Source: Bacteroidota bacterium (GTDB lineage Bacteria > Bacteroidota > Bacteroidia > Chitinophagales > Chitinophagaceae). Taken from it: a stretch of DNA of 64,000 bases. Positions 8,456 through 17,129 of the stretch are shown here, piece by piece; the first letter of the stretch is position 1, and each line of letters opens with the position of its first letter. The stretch is from positions 1-64,000 of the forward strand of contig JAFDXF010000065.1 of the NCBI GenBank assembly GCA_018268055.1, given 5' to 3'. A program made the translations under genes and the position numbers. The notes beneath the pieces were generated by a model. That model was given only the letters and a program-made list of their open reading frames with translations, was not told the origin of the DNA and did not search any database.

Positions 8456-10252
8456 ATGAATGAAACGTTAGAATTTTATAAAAAGAGTATTGCAGCACTG
8501 AATGATGCGTTAAAAGAGTTGAAACAAACGAAAAGGAAGATTGCTTGGTCACGTTTTTTTTCTATGGCATTGACGATTGCAGTAGCATGGTTTCTCTGGC
8601 AATGGGGAGCAGCTATTGTTATCCCTGTAATATTAATTGGTCTTACAGTTTTTTTATTTTTTGTTCGAAAAGATGCAGCCAAATCAAATGAAATTCAAAA
8701 CCATCAACGACTTATAGCAATCAATGAAACAGAAATTCAGATTCTGAACCATCAATACTTACACCTTTCGGATGGCGCACCATTTCTACCTAAAGACCAT
8801 CCCTGCGCCAATGACCTTGATTTTTTTGGCAAGGCATCATTATATCAATTCATCAATAGAACAGAAACAGAACAGGGTAATGAACTGCTTTCAGAGCAAT
8901 TTTTATTTCCCGAAATGAATGTGCCTATAATTCAGGCAAAACAAGAGGCCATAAAAGAATTAGAAAAACATACAGAATGGCGGCAACAATTACAAGCTCA
9001 TCTCCTACCCGATAAAGTAACATTAAAGATGCAGCATAATATTAAAGAATGGATGAACCAAAAACAACAATTTATTGCTCAACCAAAATGGGAATTGCTA
9101 AGGTTTCTGCTGCCTACAATCAGTTTCGGGCTTTTATTCTTGCATTTATTTGATATCCTTTCTGCTGCTGTGTTTTACCCTTTAATAACGGTGATGCTGC
9201 TTCTTTCTCTTCTTATTACAAAAAAAATAATGAACCAATGGCTGCAGGTAAGTAAAATTTCACCACAGTTGAACGTTTTAAGTAATAGCATCGCACACAT
9301 ACAAAACAGTCGATTCAAGTCTCCATTATTACAACAGTCCGTACTGCATTTTAAAACAAAAGAAAAAGATGCAGCACAAAGCATTAAAAAATTAGAACGC
9401 ATTTTGGATATGCTCGATATCCGACTCAATCCATTACTCTTTCTCCCACTAAACACCTTTCTATTTTGGGATTTGCAACAAGTATTTGCATTAGAAAAAT
9501 GGAAAAAAAATCAAAGTGCTGAAACTGATAAATGGTTTTCATCACTTGCAACATTAGAAACACTTTCATCTTTCGCTACATTTTCTTTTAACCACCCCAA
9601 TTGGATCTACCCGGTATTTACAAACGAAGAAGGTGTGTTTGCAGCAAACAATATCGGTCATCCATTAATTCCGGAACAAAAATCTGTATTAAACAGTTTT
9701 TCAACCAATGGAAACGGAATCATCAACATCGTCACAGGAAGTAATATGGCCGGCAAAAGTACTTTTCTCAGAAGCGTGGGATGTAATATTACACTTGCAC
9801 TTGCAGGTGCTCCTGTGTGTGCCTCTTATATGCAATTGACGCCGATGCAGATCATGAGTAGTATGCGCATCAGCGACAATCTGGAAGAAAGCACTTCTAC
9901 TTTTTATGCCGAATTGAAAAAACTAAAAAGTATTATAGAAGCCGTAAAAGAAAGAAAACCATTATTCCTTTTATTAGATGAAATACTCAGAGGCACAAAC
10001 TCTGCCGACAGACATACCGGATCAAAAGCGCTTATAAAGCAATTGGTATTGAATGATGCCGCGGGTATTGTTGCTACACACGATATTGAACTTACAAATC
10101 TTAGTCAAGAATATCCAAATGGTATTCACAACTATCACTTTGATGTGCAAGTAACGGGCGAAGAGTTGTACTTTGATTACAAACTTAAACCCGGTGTGTG
10201 CCAAAGTATGAACGCTTCACTATTGATGAAAAAAATCGGAATTGAAATCTAA
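8456..10252 (+). CDS. Membrane-anchored MutS-like ATPase
   Basis: 598-residue protein whose C-terminal third is a MutS-family ATPase domain: Walker A GSNMAGKST (residues 428-436), Walker B LLLDE (Asp508-Glu509), then RGTNSADR and a THDIEL switch. The N-terminal mismatch-recognition domains of MutS1 are missing. Instead there are hydrophobic stretches near residues 40-72 and 210-255, likely two pairs of membrane helices, followed by helical lever/clamp-like sequence. It belongs to the MutS-related family widespread in Bacteroidota; its role is unknown and it is unlikely to do classical mismatch repair. Its stop abuts the convergent rseP stop with no spacer. Confidence 0.85.
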   Translation: MNETLEFYKKSIAALNDALKELKQTKRKIAWSRFFSMALTIAVAWFLWQWGAAIVIPVILIGLTVFLFFVRKDAAKSNEIQNHQRLIAINETEIQILNHQYLHLSDGAPFLPKDHPCANDLDFFGKASLYQFINRTETEQGNELLSEQFLFPEMNVPIIQAKQEAIKELEKHTEWRQQLQAHLLPDKVTLKMQHNIKEWMNQKQQFIAQPKWELLRFLLPTISFGLLFLHLFDILSAAVFYPLITVMLLLSLLITKKIMNQWLQVSKISPQLNVLSNSIAHIQNSRFKSPLLQQSVLHFKTKEKDAAQSIKKLERILDMLDIRLNPLLFLPLNTFLFWDLQQVFALEKWKKNQSAETDKWFSSLATLETLSSFATFSFNHPNWIYPVFTNEEGVFAANNIGHPLIPEQKSVLNSFSTNGNGIINIVTGSNMAGKSTFLRSVGCNITLALAGAPVCASYMQLTPMQIMSSMRISDNLEESTSTFYAELKKLKSIIEAVKERKPLFLLLDEILRGTNSADRHTGSKALIKQLVLNDAAGIVATHDIELTNLSQEYPNGIHNYHFDVQVTGEELYFDYKLKPGVCQSMNASLLMKKIGIEI

Positions 10253-11608
10253 TTACTTAAACATTCTAAAAATATCTAAGCCGAGTGCATAAGCCATTAA
10301 GCCCAGCAATAAAATCATTCCGACCATTTGCGCATATTCCAAAAACTTATCACTTGGTTTTCGACCGGTAATCATTTCTACTAATGTAAATAATGCATGG
10401 CCACCGTCCAATCCCGGAATTGGTAAAACATTCATGAAGGCTAATATGATACTGAACACAGCAGTAAGTGTCCAGAAAATTTGCCAATTCCAAACACCGG
10501 GATAAATACCGCCAATGCTGAATACACTTCCTACTGATTCACTTGCTTTAGCTTTCCCATTAAACAACTGTTGCAAGCCTTTCATATAAGTACCGAGTGT
10601 TGTCCAGCACTCGCTGAAGCCACCGCCTACTGCTTCAAAGAAAGAATATTTTTTTGTTTGAAATTTAAAACCCATTTCTTCCAATCCATCTCTTTCTACA
10701 CCCAGCAAACCTTTACTATCTAAGGTGGTAGCAATTGTTAACGTATCTGCTCCACGCAAAACAGATAAGTTTATATTTTCATCTTTCTTTCCTTTTACCA
10801 GCTTTGCATAGTCATTATAATATAAGGCAGGCAAGCTATTTACACCTACTATCCTATCACCTGTTTTTAAACCGGCTTTCTCTGCACCTGATTCTTTTGA
10901 TACTTTTTTTACTATGAATGGTGCTCGTATAAAAACAAAATCACCTGCATCCCGACTATTTAATTTTCTTCTTAGTTGATCATCATATTTTAATGCTACG
11001 ATACTATCTCCACGCTTCACTGTAATGACATCCGGTCCTTCATTATACACAATATCAATTCTCAACTTCGTCAAATTCTTCACATCCTTATTACCTACTT
11101 TCAATACCATATCGCCATCTTTGAAGCCAACAGTTTGTGCTAAGCTATCAGTGGCAATGCCATACTTTGCATTTTCAGGAGGCATAAATTCTTTTCCCCA
11201 AATCCAAAGGATGAAAATAAAAATCACAATGGCTAAAAGAATATTAATGATGATGCCGGCAAGCATAATAATCAATCGCTGCCATGCCGGTTTACTTCTG
11301 AATTCATAAGGCTGTGGAGGCTGTTTCATCTGTTCCTTATCCATGCTTTCATCTATCATGCCGGAGATTTTTACATATCCGCCTAAAGGAATCCAGCCAA
11401 GACCATATTCAGTATCGCCTTTCTTTTTCTTCCAAAGAGAAAACCACGGATTGAAAAACAAATAAAATTTTTCTACGCGACATTTAAACCACTTCGCTGT
11501 GATAAAATGTCCGAACTCGTGCAAAACGATAAGTATTGAAAAGGACAAAATAAACTGAGCTGCTTTTACGCCTACTGTACTCCAATCAATTGCTAATAGT
11601 TGATTCAT
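10253..11608 (-). CDS. rseP: Site-2 zinc protease RseP
   Basis: Intramembrane metalloprotease of the RseP/S2P family, 451 aa. The zinc motif HEFGH (His30-His34) lies in the first transmembrane segment. The third ligand is Asp401 in GLDGGH of the last core segment. Two PDZ-like regions lie between (around residues 130-220 and 220-300). In other bacteria it cleaves anti-sigma factors and remnant signal peptides. dxr lies upstream on the same strand, separated by 36 nt that hold a terminator-like hairpin. Confidence 0.94.
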   Translation of the reverse strand: MNQLLAIDWSTVGVKAAQFILSFSILIVLHEFGHFITAKWFKCRVEKFYLFFNPWFSLWKKKKGDTEYGLGWIPLGGYVKISGMIDESMDKEQMKQPPQPYEFRSKPAWQRLIIMLAGIIINILLAIVIFIFILWIWGKEFMPPENAKYGIATDSLAQTVGFKDGDMVLKVGNKDVKNLTKLRIDIVYNEGPDVITVKRGDSIVALKYDDQLRRKLNSRDAGDFVFIRAPFIVKKVSKESGAEKAGLKTGDRIVGVNSLPALYYNDYAKLVKGKKDENINLSVLRGADTLTIATTLDSKGLLGVERDGLEEMGFKFQTKKYSFFEAVGGGFSECWTTLGTYMKGLQQLFNGKAKASESVGSVFSIGGIYPGVWNWQIFWTLTAVFSIILAFMNVLPIPGLDGGHALFTLVEMITGRKPSDKFLEYAQMVGMILLLGLMAYALGLDIFRMFK

Positions 11609-11614
11609 ATTGGT

Positions 11615-11641
11615 AAAAAATTTCCCGCCTGCAAGCGGGAA
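11615..11641 (-). terminator. Terminator-like hairpin between dxr and rseP
   Basis: A perfect 7-bp stem TTCCCGC/GCGGGAA (11622-11628 with 11635-11641) with a 6-nt loop is followed on the minus strand by AA and a run of six T (11615-11620). It has the form of an intrinsic terminator and sits 3 nt after the dxr stop and just 6 nt before the rseP start codon. Confidence 0.65.
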
Positions 11642-11644
11642 TAA

Positions 11645-12829
11645 TTATAGTTTAATTAAATCTGCCGCAAAATTACGAGCCTCTCCGTCACTGTCAAAAT
11701 ATTCCTGAAGTGTTGGATTGGGTATAAATGTTATCGCACCCATTGTCTTTTCTATGACGTCTGTCATATCTAAGAAGTTGATTTTATTTCTAAGAAAAGC
11801 ATAAACCGCTATTTCATTTGCCGCATTCATGATGGAAGGCAGGTTTCCGCCTTTATGCAGCGCATCAATCGACAATGAAAGATTACGAAAAGTTTTATAA
11901 TCCGGTTCTTCAAATGTAAGTGTGTTAAATTTTTTAAAATCAAATCTTGGAAAGTCATTTTTGATTCTCTGAGGAAATGTCATGGCGTATTGAATCGGCA
12001 ATTTCATATCCGGCAAACCCATTTGAGCTTTGATACTTCCGTCTTCAAACTGCACCATACTGTGAATAATGCTTTGTGGATGAATCACTACATGTACTTG
12101 TTCGGGTTTCAAATTAAAAAGCCATTTTGCCTCAATCATCTCCAAACCTTTGTTCATCAATGTAGCAGAATCAATACTGATTTTCGCACCCATTGTCCAG
12201 TTTGGATGTTGTAAAGCATGTTCTCGTTTTACATTAACTAAATAGTTAGGCTTGCGTCCAATAAAAGGGCCGCCAGAGGCAGTAAGAATTACTTTTTCAA
12301 TACGATTTCTTCCTTCGCCTACCAAGCATTGAAAAATAGCAGAATGTTCAGAATCCACAGGTATGATTGGTACTCTGTTTTCATAGGCTTTACGCATCAC
12401 AATATCACCTGCTACTACTAAAGTTTCTTTATTTGCTAAGCCGATTGCTTTTTTATTTTCAATTGCTTTTAATGTTGGTTTCAACCCTGCATAACCTACA
12501 ATAGCTGCCAGCATAAAATCGTAACAATCCATTGCAGCAACTTCTTCCAATGCTGCTTCTCCGGCAAACACTTTAACATCAGTAGAAGCCAATGCCGATT
12601 TTACTTTCACATATTTCTGCTCGTCAACAATCACAACAATATTCGGATTAAACTTCATTGCTTGCTCTATCAATAACTCATCATTCTGATGAGCCGTAAG
12701 CACCTCAACAGAAAACTTATCCGGATTGGCCGCAATAACATCCAATGCCTGTGTACCGATAGAACCGGTGGAGCCAAAAATGGCAATTCGTTTTAATGGA
12801 GTTTCTGAAGTGTTTTGCTGCATTGTCAT
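11645..12829 (-). CDS. dxr: 1-deoxy-D-xylulose 5-phosphate reductoisomerase
   Basis: Converts DXP to 2-C-methyl-D-erythritol 4-phosphate with NADPH, the committed step of the MEP isoprenoid pathway. The NADPH loop GSTGSIG is at residues 19-25. The substrate region HPNWTMGAKISIDSATLMNKGLE is typical of the family, with catalytic acidic residues in VDSEHSAIFQ and the GLEMIEA segment. Length (394 aa) is normal. Two ATGs two codons apart (12829 and 12823) could both serve. The paired dxr-rseP order is frequent in bacteria. Confidence 0.96.
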   Translation of the reverse strand: MTMQQNTSETPLKRIAIFGSTGSIGTQALDVIAANPDKFSVEVLTAHQNDELLIEQAMKFNPNIVVIVDEQKYVKVKSALASTDVKVFAGEAALEEVAAMDCYDFMLAAIVGYAGLKPTLKAIENKKAIGLANKETLVVAGDIVMRKAYENRVPIIPVDSEHSAIFQCLVGEGRNRIEKVILTASGGPFIGRKPNYLVNVKREHALQHPNWTMGAKISIDSATLMNKGLEMIEAKWLFNLKPEQVHVVIHPQSIIHSMVQFEDGSIKAQMGLPDMKLPIQYAMTFPQRIKNDFPRFDFKKFNTLTFEEPDYKTFRNLSLSIDALHKGGNLPSIMNAANEIAVYAFLRNKINFLDMTDVIEKTMGAITFIPNPTLQEYFDSDGEARNFAADLIKL

Positions 12830-12887
12830 TATAGTGGTCAGTTCATTAATTTAAAATAGATTGCGTTTCAATTTCATTTGATGCATA

Positions 12888-14393
12888 TTAGGATTCATTG
12901 CTTTTCGCAAACTTTTTTAATTCATCTGCAATCTTACGATCATTACTCAATCTCGGCACTTTATTTTGTCCGCCCAATTTACCAATTGATTTCATATAAT
13001 CAATAAACCCATTTTTGCGAATTTGTGTAATTTTTAATGGCAGCAAAATATTGCCGCCGATTAAATCTTCATAATAAGTATTTTTTATTCTTAGATTATT
13101 ATCCAACTCTTTTGCAAAAGCAACAATATCTTCCGGCTCATTTTCAAATTCAATAAACCATTCGTGATAAGATTTCCCTTTGTCAGAACTTATATAAGGA
13201 GCTACTGTAAATTCTGTTATTTGCACATTCTTTCCTTCACTTGCTTTCAGCATACTCGCTTCTACTTCTTCGCCGATTACATGCTCGCCAAAGGCAGAAA
13301 TAAAATGTTTCGTTCTTCCGGTAACTATTAATCGATAAGGATTGGTAGAAACAAATTTTACCGTATCGCCAATATTATATGACCAAAGGCCTGCATTACT
13401 ACTAATGATTAATGCATAGTTTTCGCCAACCTTCACGTCTTTTAAAGATAGCCTTGTTGGATGCTCATTAAAAATTTCTGCAGCCGGCACAAACTCAAAG
13501 AAAATTCCACTATTGGTATTGAGCAATAATCCTTCAGCCTCTTGCGAATCTTGAAAAGCAAAAAAACCTTCACTTGCAGGAAACAATTCTATTGTATCTA
13601 TTTTTCTTCCAATGCTCTCAAGCAGCTTTGCTTTGTATGGTTCAAAGTTTACACCGCCTTGTACCATTACGCTGAAATTAGGGAACAACTCTCCAACTTT
13701 TTTACCGCTTCTTTTTATCAGTTCATCAAAATACATTTGCATCCACGGCGGAATACCGCTGATGAGTGTCATGTCTTTATTAATTGTTTCATCCACAATT
13801 TTATTCAACTTCGTTTCCCAATCCTCAATACAGTTTGTTTCATAAGAAGGCAATTGGTTAGTGCGTAGATATTTCGGCACATGATGATTCACGATGCCGC
13901 TCAATCTTCCCGTTGGAATACCACCGATCCGTTCCAAAACCGGTGAGCCTGACAGAAAAATCATTTTACCATCCGCAAAACGAGCATTTCCTGTTTCTGC
14001 CATGTAGCACAACAAAGCATTTCTGGCAGTATTTATATGATTATGAATCGAATCCTTTGTAATAGGAATATACTTTGTCCCGCTGGTAGTTCCGGATGTT
14101 TTGGCAAAATAAATAGGGAGGCCCCTCCATAATATATTATGCTTGCCCAGTTTGATTCGTTCTATCCATGGTTTAAAATCTTCATAATCGCGAATTGGGA
14201 CAGCTTCTTTAAATTCTTCGTAGGTATTTACCTCATTTAGATGCGATTCTGAGCCAAATTCGGTACTTTTTCCCGTTTTTAGCAGGTTTTTGAAAATATT
14301 CTCCTGATCTGACACAGCAGTTTGCATTCCTTTACGAATACCTTTGTACACGTAAGAGGCAAACGGTTTGGCGAAGAAAGACTTGATTTTCAT
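12888..14393 (-). CDS. GH3-family acyl-adenylate/amide synthetase
   Basis: Member of the GH3 auxin-responsive promoter family, part of the ANL adenylating superfamily, 501 aa. The ATP/AMP loop TSGTTSGTK stands at residues 99-107, with IELFPASEGFFAFQ (acyl-acceptor pocket) and LWSYNIGDTVKF (the YxxGD-like AMP motif) downstream. In plants the family couples amino acids to jasmonate or auxin; bacterial members are widespread in Bacteroidota, mostly with unknown acid and amine substrates. It is divergent from rplU. Confidence 0.88.
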   Translation of the reverse strand: MKIKSFFAKPFASYVYKGIRKGMQTAVSDQENIFKNLLKTGKSTEFGSESHLNEVNTYEEFKEAVPIRDYEDFKPWIERIKLGKHNILWRGLPIYFAKTSGTTSGTKYIPITKDSIHNHINTARNALLCYMAETGNARFADGKMIFLSGSPVLERIGGIPTGRLSGIVNHHVPKYLRTNQLPSYETNCIEDWETKLNKIVDETINKDMTLISGIPPWMQMYFDELIKRSGKKVGELFPNFSVMVQGGVNFEPYKAKLLESIGRKIDTIELFPASEGFFAFQDSQEAEGLLLNTNSGIFFEFVPAAEIFNEHPTRLSLKDVKVGENYALIISSNAGLWSYNIGDTVKFVSTNPYRLIVTGRTKHFISAFGEHVIGEEVEASMLKASEGKNVQITEFTVAPYISSDKGKSYHEWFIEFENEPEDIVAFAKELDNNLRIKNTYYEDLIGGNILLPLKITQIRKNGFIDYMKSIGKLGGQNKVPRLSNDRKIADELKKFAKSNES

Positions 14394-14424
14394 ACTCTAT
14401 TAAGCCATTTTTGAAACAAGAATG

Positions 14425-14432
14425 CAAATATA
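14425..14432 (-). promoter_or_regulatory. -7 box for the GH3-family gene
   Basis: On the minus strand this is TATATTTG, a full match to TAnnTTTG, 32 nt upstream of the ATG. It lies back to back with the rplU promoter. No convincing -33 element is seen. Confidence 0.45.
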
Positions 14433-14487
14433 AACCTTGCTTATACAATAAATGCTTGTATAAATGTTATAAAACTTTGGCTTTCTG

Positions 14488-14518
14488 TTTGTCAAAACAA
14501 GTTTTAATCCTACCTTTG
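14488..14518 (+). promoter_or_regulatory. Promoter of rplU-rpmA
   Basis: TTTG (14488-14491), 19 nt, then TACCTTTG (14511-14518): an exact match in sequence and spacing to the Bacteroidota housekeeping promoter. The start of transcription should fall near 14524, about 15 nt before the rplU ATG. Confidence 0.8.
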
Positions 14519-14538
14519 CCGTCCTTAATTTTAAACGT

Positions 14539-14829
14539 ATGGTAGCTGTAGTAAAAGTTGCTGGTCAGCAATATAAAGTAGAAAAAGACCAAACCCTTTA
14601 TGTACCTCACCTTGGTGGTAATGCAGGCGATAAAGTAAACCTTGAAGTATTATTAGTTGATGCAGATGGAAAACTATCTGTTGGCAACGGAACAGTAAAT
14701 GCAGAAATTCTGGATCACGTAAAAGGTGAAACAGTAATTGCATACAAACAAAAAAGAAGAAAAGGCTTTCATAAAAAGAAAGGCCATCGCACACTTTATA
14801 CAAAAATTAAAGTAACCAGCATCGCTTAA
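14539..14829 (+). CDS. rplU: 50S ribosomal protein L21
   Basis: bL21, 96 aa including the family-typical VAGQQYKVEKDQTLYVPHL start, a central beta-barrel segment and the basic KRRKGFHKKKGHR rRNA-binding loop before the C-terminal TKIKVTSIA. It precedes rpmA, the usual order. A strong consensus promoter lies directly upstream. Confidence 0.98.
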   Translation: MVAVVKVAGQQYKVEKDQTLYVPHLGGNAGDKVNLEVLLVDADGKLSVGNGTVNAEILDHVKGETVIAYKQKRRKGFHKKKGHRTLYTKIKVTSIA

Positions 14830-14884
14830 TTAAATGATGCAATTAAATTTTAATTCAATTAAAAAATTTTAATACAAACTAATC

Positions 14885-15145
14885 ATGGCACATAAAAAAG
14901 GTGAAGGCAGTGTAAAGAATAATCGCGACTCACAAAGCAAACGCTTAGGTGTAAAAATTTATGGTGGCCAACCTGCTATTACAGGTAATGTCATCGTGCG
15001 TCAAAGAGGTACAGTTTATCATCCCGGTAAAAATGTTGGTGTAGGAAAAGATTTTACATTATTTGCATTGGCAGATGGTCTTGTTGAGTTTCGCAAAGGA
15101 GCAAAGAATAGAACTTTTGTTTCAGTAGCTATAGCTGAAGCATAA
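14885..15145 (+). CDS. rpmA: 50S ribosomal protein L27
   Basis: bL27, 86 aa, beginning [20 protein letters not shown]. It lacks the cleavable N-terminal extension found in Firmicutes. The conserved [18 protein letters not shown] segment contacts the peptidyl-transferase centre. It lies 55 nt behind rplU in the same unit. A weak hairpin (GCATAA/TTATGC, 15140-15155) followed by a T-rich run lies at its stop and may reduce read-through. Confidence 0.98.
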   Translation: MAHKKGEGSVKNNRDSQSKRLGVKIYGGQPAITGNVIVRQRGTVYHPGKNVGVGKDFTLFALADGLVEFRKGAKNRTFVSVAIAEA

Positions 15146-15256
15146 AGTATTATGCACATTCTTTTTTGAATTTGTTGAAAAAAAATTTGGGTATTAAAAA
15201 AAAAGTCCTATTTTTATATCGTTAACCCATTTTTACTAACATTAAATTCTAAAAAA

Positions 15257-15340
15257 ATGGCTGCAAAAAAGAAAGCTGCTAAGAAAAAAGCTGCTCCTAA
15301 GAAGAAAGCTGCTAAGAAAAAAGCTGCTAAGAAGAAGTAA
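15257..15340 (+). CDS. 27-residue Lys/Ala-rich peptide (histone-H1-like tail)
   Basis: An ATG at 15257 opens a frame made almost only of Lys and Ala in an AAKKK period: five AAKKK-type units with a single Pro in the third. The TAA is at 15338-15340, and a strong terminator follows 27 nt later. The periodic basic composition resembles the C-terminal tails of bacterial H1-like (Hc1) proteins, so nucleic acid binding is likely. Small ORFs of this kind are known in Bacteroidota. Position behind rplU-rpmA and the dedicated terminator support expression. A chance repeat is the alternative. Confidence 0.7.
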   Translation: MAAKKKAAKKKAAPKKKAAKKKAAKKK

Positions 15341-15367
15341 GAGATTATTTCTTCTCAGAATAACTGA

Positions 15368-15396
15368 AAGTCCTCCATCTCGGAGGACTTTTTTAT
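15368..15396 (+). terminator. Intrinsic terminator after the Lys/Ala peptide gene
   Basis: A perfect 9-bp stem AAGTCCTCC/GGAGGACTT (15368-15376 with 15382-15390), 5-nt loop, then a T-run (TTTTTT with the stem's own T residues). It separates the ribosomal-protein unit from polX. Confidence 0.88.
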
Positions 15397-15441
15397 TTTA
15401 CACTATTCCTATTATTACTTTTCCTCCTATAATTTAGCACT

Positions 15442-17115
15442 ATGGATAATGCTGCTATAGCTGACAACTTCTCACTCCTCTCCAAACTAATGGATATACA
15501 TGGTGAAAATTCTTTTAAATCAAAAACTTATTCCATTGCAGCCTACAATATAGAAAAGCTGCCTATACAGTTGAGCGAAACACCTCGAGAAAAAATATTT
15601 TCCATCAAAGGCATTGGTCAAAGTGTGGGTGAGAAAGTGCTGGAAATGTTAGACATAGGAAAATTGAAACAATTAGAAGAATACATCACCAATACACCTT
15701 CCGGAGTATTTGAATTGATGAATATAAAAGGACTCGGGCCAAAAAAAATCCATACTATTTGGAAAGAAATGGAAATAGAATCCATTGGTGAATTGCAATA
15801 TGCATGTAACGAAAACAGACTGACTCGCTACAAAGGCTTTGGTGAAAAAACACAACAAAATGTTTTAGATGCTATTGAGTTTTATTTACAAAATCAAGGC
15901 AAATTTTTATATGCTCAACTTGAAGCAATATTTCCGCAAATTGATGCTTATCTGAAATTACTTTTTGGCGAAGACAAAGTGCATGTTACCGGAAAATATA
16001 GAAGGCAATCGCTCACTATAGAAGAACTTGAGTTTGTAATTTTAGAAACGAATGCTGCCATCAAACCAAAGTTTCAAACGGCACAGCCGCCCGAATTAAT
16101 ACAGGAAGATAAACATGTACTTATGTATCAATTAAAAAACGGGTTGAAACTAAAACTTTTTACCGGTGGGAATATTATGGCGCAAGAATTATTCAACACT
16201 ACAGGTAGCGAAGAATTTCTGAATGCTTTTACAAAAAATTTTTCAAACATAACTTTCACTGATACAGATAAAGACGATACCGCAGTTTTTCAAATAGCGG
16301 GTATTCAAAACATTCATCCTTGCCTGAGAGAAGATGCGAGCATCCTTGAAAAAGCAAAGCAGCATCAAATACCAAAACCAATTCAAGTATCTGACATTCG
16401 CTCCATCATTCACAGTCATAGCAACTGGAGCGACGGTAGCAACACAATTGAAGAAATGGCGAAAGAATGTATTCGTAAGGGATTTGAATACATGGTCATC
16501 TCCGACCACTCTAAAACTGCTGTGTATGCAAACGGCCTGAAAGAAGATCGGGTAAGAGAACAACATAAATACATTGATGAACTCAATAAGCAATTGGTTC
16601 CTTTCAAAATTTTTAAAAGTATAGAAAGTGATATTTTAATGGATGGCAGTCTGGATTATTCAGACGAAGTATTGCAAACCTTCGACTTAGTCATTGCATC
16701 CATCCATAGCCAACTCAAAATGACGGAAGAAAAGGCAATGACAAGGTTGATTACTGCTATTGAAAACCCTTACACTACAATTTTAGGACACCTTACCGGT
16801 CGTTTGTTATTAAGTAGAAACGGCTATCCGGTCAATCATAAAAAAATAATTGAAGCCTGTGCTGCAAATAATGTGGTGATAGAGCTCAATGCACATCCGC
16901 GAAGATTAGATATCGACTGGCAATGGATCGATTATGCCATTTCAAAAAATGTACTTATCTCTATCAATCCCGATGCACACGTTCTTGAGGGATATGATGA
17001 TATTAAATTTGGTGTACTTGCTGCACAAAAAGGCGGATTATCCAAAGAGCATAATCTGAGTAGCTTTTCATTGAAAGATTTTGAACATTTTTTAAAAGAG
17101 AGAAGGAAAAGTTGA
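15442..17115 (+). CDS. polX: PolX-family protein (HhH plus PHP) with altered polymerase motif
   Basis: Bacterial family X DNA polymerase/PHP protein, 557 aa. Helix-hairpin-helix motifs lie near residues 50-70 and 90-115 (IKGIGQSVGEKV, IKGLGPKKIHTIW). A nucleotidyltransferase palm starts at about 150, and a PHP phosphoesterase domain at about 320-555 shows IHSHSNWSDG (His324, His326), VISDHSKT and an INPDAH end. In the palm, GKYRR is followed by EELEF, where active PolX enzymes have a DxD such as KDLDF; both Asp are Glu here (195, 197). The PHP (3'-5' exonuclease/AP-endonuclease-type) activity may be the main one left. Role: base excision-type repair. Confidence 0.88.
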   Translation: MDNAAIADNFSLLSKLMDIHGENSFKSKTYSIAAYNIEKLPIQLSETPREKIFSIKGIGQSVGEKVLEMLDIGKLKQLEEYITNTPSGVFELMNIKGLGPKKIHTIWKEMEIESIGELQYACNENRLTRYKGFGEKTQQNVLDAIEFYLQNQGKFLYAQLEAIFPQIDAYLKLLFGEDKVHVTGKYRRQSLTIEELEFVILETNAAIKPKFQTAQPPELIQEDKHVLMYQLKNGLKLKLFTGGNIMAQELFNTTGSEEFLNAFTKNFSNITFTDTDKDDTAVFQIAGIQNIHPCLREDASILEKAKQHQIPKPIQVSDIRSIIHSHSNWSDGSNTIEEMAKECIRKGFEYMVISDHSKTAVYANGLKEDRVREQHKYIDELNKQLVPFKIFKSIESDILMDGSLDYSDEVLQTFDLVIASIHSQLKMTEEKAMTRLITAIENPYTTILGHLTGRLLLSRNGYPVNHKKIIEACAANNVVIELNAHPRRLDIDWQWIDYAISKNVLISINPDAHVLEGYDDIKFGVLAAQKGGLSKEHNLSSFSLKDFEHFLKERRKS

Positions 17116-17129
17116 ACTATTTTTTACCC

